Assembly (NCBI GenBank): GCA_021432635.1 | Contig: MU270022.1 | Location: forward strand, 372,001-436,000 | DNA from: Thozetella sp. PMI_491 | Taxonomy: Eukaryota > Ascomycota > Sordariomycetes > Chaetosphaeriales > Chaetosphaeriaceae | Length of the DNA stretch: 64,000 nucleotides | Direction of reading: 5' to 3' | Part shown: piece by piece, positions 60,690 to 64,000 of the stretch | Layout of the letters: the number at the start of each line of letters is the position of its first letter | How positions within the stretch are numbered: the first letter of the stretch is position 1 | Position numbers and translations under genes: made by a program | The notes under the pieces: model-generated | What the model was told of the DNA's origin: nothing | Database searches by the model: none | Seen by the model: only the letters and a program-made list of their open reading frames with translations

Positions 60690-61080
60690 CAAGTGGACCC
60701 GATGGTATCATTCTGCCCAGTCGGAGTTCTTGAGATAATTCCGTTTTCAGGGGCACTTATTCTACGCTGTGTTACGGCGAGCTACCACGGGCAATGAGGT
60801 GTTCCAGGTCCCAATACCGGCCTAGCGTGGCCACACTATTTCCCAGGAACGCATCAAAGTGCACATTGAGAAAAGTCCAGGCCGTAACGTGGCACCTATC
60901 GTCGTCCGTACACAGTCGGTTGGCATGGGTAGAGCGCGGTTTATTATCGCCTATGTGTCTAGCAGCGGGAAGATCCCCGCTCGTTGGGCTCGGCGCCTTT
61001 CGATTGCCTCGATCGCCCGTGATGAACCGTTGGGGAGCGTGGACCGATGGATTGAATATCTTATTTACACTAGGAATTAG
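60690..61080 (+). pseudogene. Possible decayed ORF of unknown identity
   Basis: One plus-strand frame is open apart from two stops (near 60736 and at 60823-60825) and gives coding-like sequence such as GHLFYAVLRRATTGNEVF, NVAPIVVRTQSVGMGRARF and SVDRWIEYLIYT, ending at TAG 61078. No ATG or splice structure explains it, and I recognise no family. It could equally be chance. Confidence 0.25.
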
Positions 61081-61091
61081 AGCTGGTCAAA

Positions 61092-62745
61092 ATGGCGGAA
61101 TGGATGTAAGCTATCAAGTGGCTTCCTGATCGTCACTTTTGCTAACATACCGTGAAGCAGCATCGGTGCCGCCGTCGCCCTCAAGGTCCCCGATATCATC
61201 GGGAATCTTCGCCACGCCGTCAGGTCCAAGAAGTCATCCAGTGCCGCAAAAAAGCAATTAAAAGATTTTTCGAAAACCGTGAAAAGTGTGAAACGGAAAG
61301 TAGAGGAGATCGATCCACGCGACTCGAGAGCGGTTCCACAAGACCTCATTCGCGAAGCCAACAAGCTGATCGAATACTCCGAAGCTCGAATCAAGCAGGC
61401 GGCTCGCTACTTCCATAAATACCACAACAGCTGGGTCGTTCGATTCATTCATTTCGCTGGGGAAGGATTTGGCGCACGAATGCTAGAGAAGCACACAACG
61501 GCGTTTGACGTGTGTGCAGATTGGCTCAACGTGGCTGGAACAACAGTGGTTTTGTATGTCTTGGGCCTACTCATCCTGTGTCCAGTGACGATAGCGCCTA
61601 ACTGAATTCCTAGGTATGCAGCCCAATCGCATGCCCAGGCAGAGGGCGATAATCTGCATCGTCTCCATGAAAGCCTTTCCGTGTTCCACGACGTCGCCCG
61701 GCGACAAGCAGAGTGGTACAGAACGAATCATCCGAAACACATCCGAGAGATCGAACAAGCTGTTAACCTTGAAATTATCACTCGATTCGCCTATACCATT
61801 GTTCGTGCAAATGGTGGTGTAGACGTGGAATCAACATCGTCAGGTAGTCTTTCGCCCCCAGTGGAGCGTCAACGCCGCCGACTGAGAAAACGCAATGTAT
61901 ACACGGCATATTCCGGGTATCCCAATGGAGTGCTAGAGACTGAACACCGGAACAGCAGAAATAGGGATCAGCAAACTGGCGATAGTAACCTCAGGAGGCG
62001 ACACAGATCTGAGAATCTGAGGTCTGATCAACAGTCGTCGCCTCGCAGACCAACACGGGAGATGGAAGACAGGTCGTCGCGGAGTCAACACAAACGATAC
62101 ACCATGACCTCGCCTATATCGAGTCATCCTAGCGACACATTCCCTACCGATAATCGTCATGGCTGGCACGACAGGACTTCTAGACGCAATCCACGAGGGC
62201 ATAGCCCGCAGAGTGGCCATCAACAGGACTTACATCCCGCGAGATATTCATCCTCTAGGCGCCGTGAAGGTTCTTCGCCTGCTCGAAGGGAAGCTGGGCG
62301 CACAGCAGAAGGCTCTGGTAATTCACGTGTGGAGGATCGAGGAAGTTCTTCTCGCTCCAGGAATCCTTCCCGTCTACAGAGAGCTGCCCGCCACGAGCGG
62401 CCAAGAAGGGGATACGACAGTGACCAACAGAGCCCTGAGCGGAATGACCGTCGCCAAGAGACTTCACCTTCCTCTTCAAACTCTCGGCACTCTCACTCGT
62501 CGGGCCGCCATTATTCTCTCGACTCCGGGTATCACTCAGGACGCGCCGATGACCGCCATCCGTCCTCCAGAGGTAATGAGAGGCGATACCCCCCAAACTC
62601 GGCTGAAGGCAGGACGTGGACAGCGGGCCCGAACGATTCGGAACCCACGCGGCAGGGTCGAAGGCGGAAGCGTCATGGCGACGCCAGTAGAGATAGAAGG
62701 CGTTTGAGCAGAGAGTCGCGCACATACACGTCGTATGGCCGGTAA
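61092..62745 (+). CDS. Arg/Ser-rich hypothetical protein, 512 aa, three exons
   Basis: Exons are 61092-61105, 61161-61553 and 61614-62745. Introns are 55 bp (GTAAGC, branch GCTAAC, AAGCAG) and 60 bp (GTATGT, branch CCTAAC, CCTAG). Together they give one 512-residue frame beginning MAEWIIGAAVALKVPDIIGN. The first exon is only 14 bases and is easily missed. Residues about 1-220 are an alpha-helical region with charged heptad-like stretches (KQLKDFSKTVKSVKRKVEE; RIKQAARYFHKYH) and a moderately hydrophobic segment (DWLNVAGTTVVLYAAQ). Residues about 230-512 are a low-complexity tail full of Arg, Ser, Asp and Gln with RS/SR dipeptides, as in RS-domain proteins, though no RNA-recognition motif is present. 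The function is unknown; a scaffold or nucleic-acid-associated role is inferred only from the tail. Confidence 0.75.
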
Positions 62746-63157
62746 TTGGAGTGACAGCACCAATATCACGCATTAGCTATCATATTCTGTGGGATGGTTT
62801 CAATCTTGTCCGCTGTGAATGCGCACTAGAACTACCACATATACTTCTTCAAGCGCAAGTAGAACTGCGCCCACCATGGGCATGTCTCCTTTTCGCCCTC
62901 AAGTGGTGTTCCTTAAATAGTGCAAACTTGTACTCAGGGAATACCTTAATCTTGCCGACAGGTATCTGTCTAGAATACTAGTGCGGTGTGGCCAGTCCTG
63001 CTAGAGGGCAGTCACTATATTGGCACGACCGTTCCCCGGTAAGAGTCCTTCCTTGACGGCTATGGAACCACATACTTCTTCCCGGGAGGCCAAATGTTCC
63101 GGGCAGAAGGCCCGCCCCATTAGGCACTGAGTGTTTACGTTCAAGAATCTAGCCTCG
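62746..63157. other. Intergenic between convergent genes
   Basis: The Arg/Ser-rich gene ends on the left and the minus-strand nuclease-like gene ends on the right. No gene or repeat was seen. Confidence 0.5.
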
Positions 63158-64000
63158 TCAGTCCCCAACGCCTAAGGCCCATCTCTCGAACCAGGGCCAG
63201 TATGTCTCCTCGGCCCAGGTGGCCACAGTGCGTAGCCCAAACAGGATCTGGCAAATTCCCTCGGCACTATCGGTGCTACCCAGGGATACGCGGCGCCAGA
63301 GGGTGATGCCGTCAGGGGCCCACGTGGCGAAGACCAATGTCCAGCGGTGCTGGAGGACGATGACGGCGGGCAGGAAGCCGAGGAGATCGACGGCGCGGCG
63401 CCAGACCTCCTCGGCATCAGTAGGATTCCCCCTGGAGGATCGGGCGGCTCGGCGCACAAGCTTCCGCAAACAAGCGAAATGGGCATCCAGCCAGGTGCCG
63501 ATCTGCAGTTGCGCCTCCTCCTGGTCGGGCGCGGCGCCCTTGGTCTCGATGCTCAGGGCGATAGGGGACGCCAGGTATGGCGTGTGGTTCGTGTGGTTGA
63601 TGGATTCGCATAGAACGTTGTTGACGTTGGCAATGCGCGGGTGGTGCCGCTTCCGTAAAGTCAAGCAGAAGTCGACCTTTTTTGCGTCTGCGCTGCCACC
63701 GTGGCTGGAGCCACGCTGGTATTCCTTGGCGATCGTGGCCGATGTACTGCATAAGCAAGGAGAGAATTAGGACACTGCACTGCAAGGGCGTATGCAAACC
63801 ATGGATGGATTTGCTAGTCACTCACCAGTTGGAGACGCCCAGGGCCTGCTCGTAGCCGCGCACGGCCAGGCGCAAGAGCGGGTAATGCACCGCGCAGTTC
63901 CATTGCGACTCCGAGTGGACTTCGTTTTCGCACTCGCGCGCGGCCTCTATCACATCTTGTATATCGTCGCAGGAGGGACACGGCCCGAGTGGGCGGAATC
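63158..64000 (-). CDS. PD-(D/E)XK nuclease-like protein, 3' part (runs off the window)
   Basis: Two exons are visible: 64000-63826 (continuing beyond the window) and 63746-63158, split by a 79-bp intron (GTGAGT..ATGCAG). The visible part reads CPSCDDIQDVIEAARECENE, then SQWNCAVHYPLLRLAV. After the splice it continues TSATIAKEY, KKVDFCLTL and LSIETKGAAPDQEEAQLQIG. The Asp of VDF and the E-T-K of IETK fit the D..ExK core of the PD-(D/E)XK fold. The context matches the large fungal family of PD-(D/E)XK nuclease-like proteins that is expanded in filamentous ascomycetes. Whether it cuts DNA is not known. The C terminus ends WFERWALGVGD with TGA at 63158. The start codon lies outside the window. 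Confidence 0.78.

Noticed and set aside
61933-62773. Antisense frames of 77-172 codons and a second plus-strand frame of 182 codons
   Set aside because: They are shadows of the Arg/Ser-rich exon, whose repetitive codons leave other frames open.
1-64000. CRISPR array, rRNA or tRNA genes, prokaryotic-type defence systems
   Set aside because: No regularly spaced repeats or RNA-gene sequence was seen, and introns show that the source is a eukaryote. The tRNA-like GGTTATGAGCC at 15461 is a primer site, not a gene.

Overview
The window looks like a chromosome segment of a filamentous ascomycete (Pezizomycotina; Eurotiales-like is only an inference). Reasons: genes with one to four 55-181 bp GT..AG introns and CTAAC/CTAAT branch sites, a Clr5-ankyrin protein, a fungal PD-(D/E)XK protein, and about 41 kb of extremely A+T-rich, TpA-rich repeat DNA of the kind left by repeat-induced point mutation (RIP). 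The two A+T-rich blocks, CCCTAA-type repeats and many decayed genes suggest a subtelomeric or heterochromatic, fast-evolving region.

Left gene arm (1-13.4 kb): a 1476-aa Clr5-ankyrin protein (minus), a divergent promoter region holding four copies of a 22-bp CCAAT-containing module, a spliced 72-aa basic protein (plus), a 270-aa short-chain dehydrogenase (minus), three decayed genes in a row (S9 peptidase propeller, single-pass membrane protein, NAD-dependent epimerase) and an intact five-exon 255-aa SDR (plus).

First A+T-rich block (13.4-32.9 kb): nested old elements. It holds a piece of a long-TIR DNA transposon, a 558-bp LTR followed by a methionine-tRNA-type primer site and telomere-like repeats, a minus-strand piece of a Ty3/Gypsy chromovirus, a two-LTR Gypsy element (20.6-28.0 kb), and a plus-strand chromovirus piece split by a solo 558-bp LTR.

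GC island (32.9-36.6 kb): a 214-aa predicted secreted protein and a 578-aa membrane-anchored aspartic-protease-like protein whose catalytic aspartates appear to be lost.

Second A+T-rich block (36.7-58.5 kb): two more 558-bp LTRs, a 5' chromovirus piece, a 3.5-kb DNA transposon with long inverted repeats and TA duplications, and a structurally complete but coding-dead chromovirus (50748-58467) whose right end is clearly less mutated.

Right gene arm (58.5-64 kb): a decayed gene touching the repeat block, a 106-aa predicted secreted cysteine protein, a possible decayed ORF, a spliced 512-aa protein with an Arg/Ser-rich tail, and the 3' part of a PD-(D/E)XK nuclease-like gene that runs off the window. 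No pathway links the intact genes. I saw no CRISPR, rRNA or tRNA gene and no clear biosynthetic cluster.
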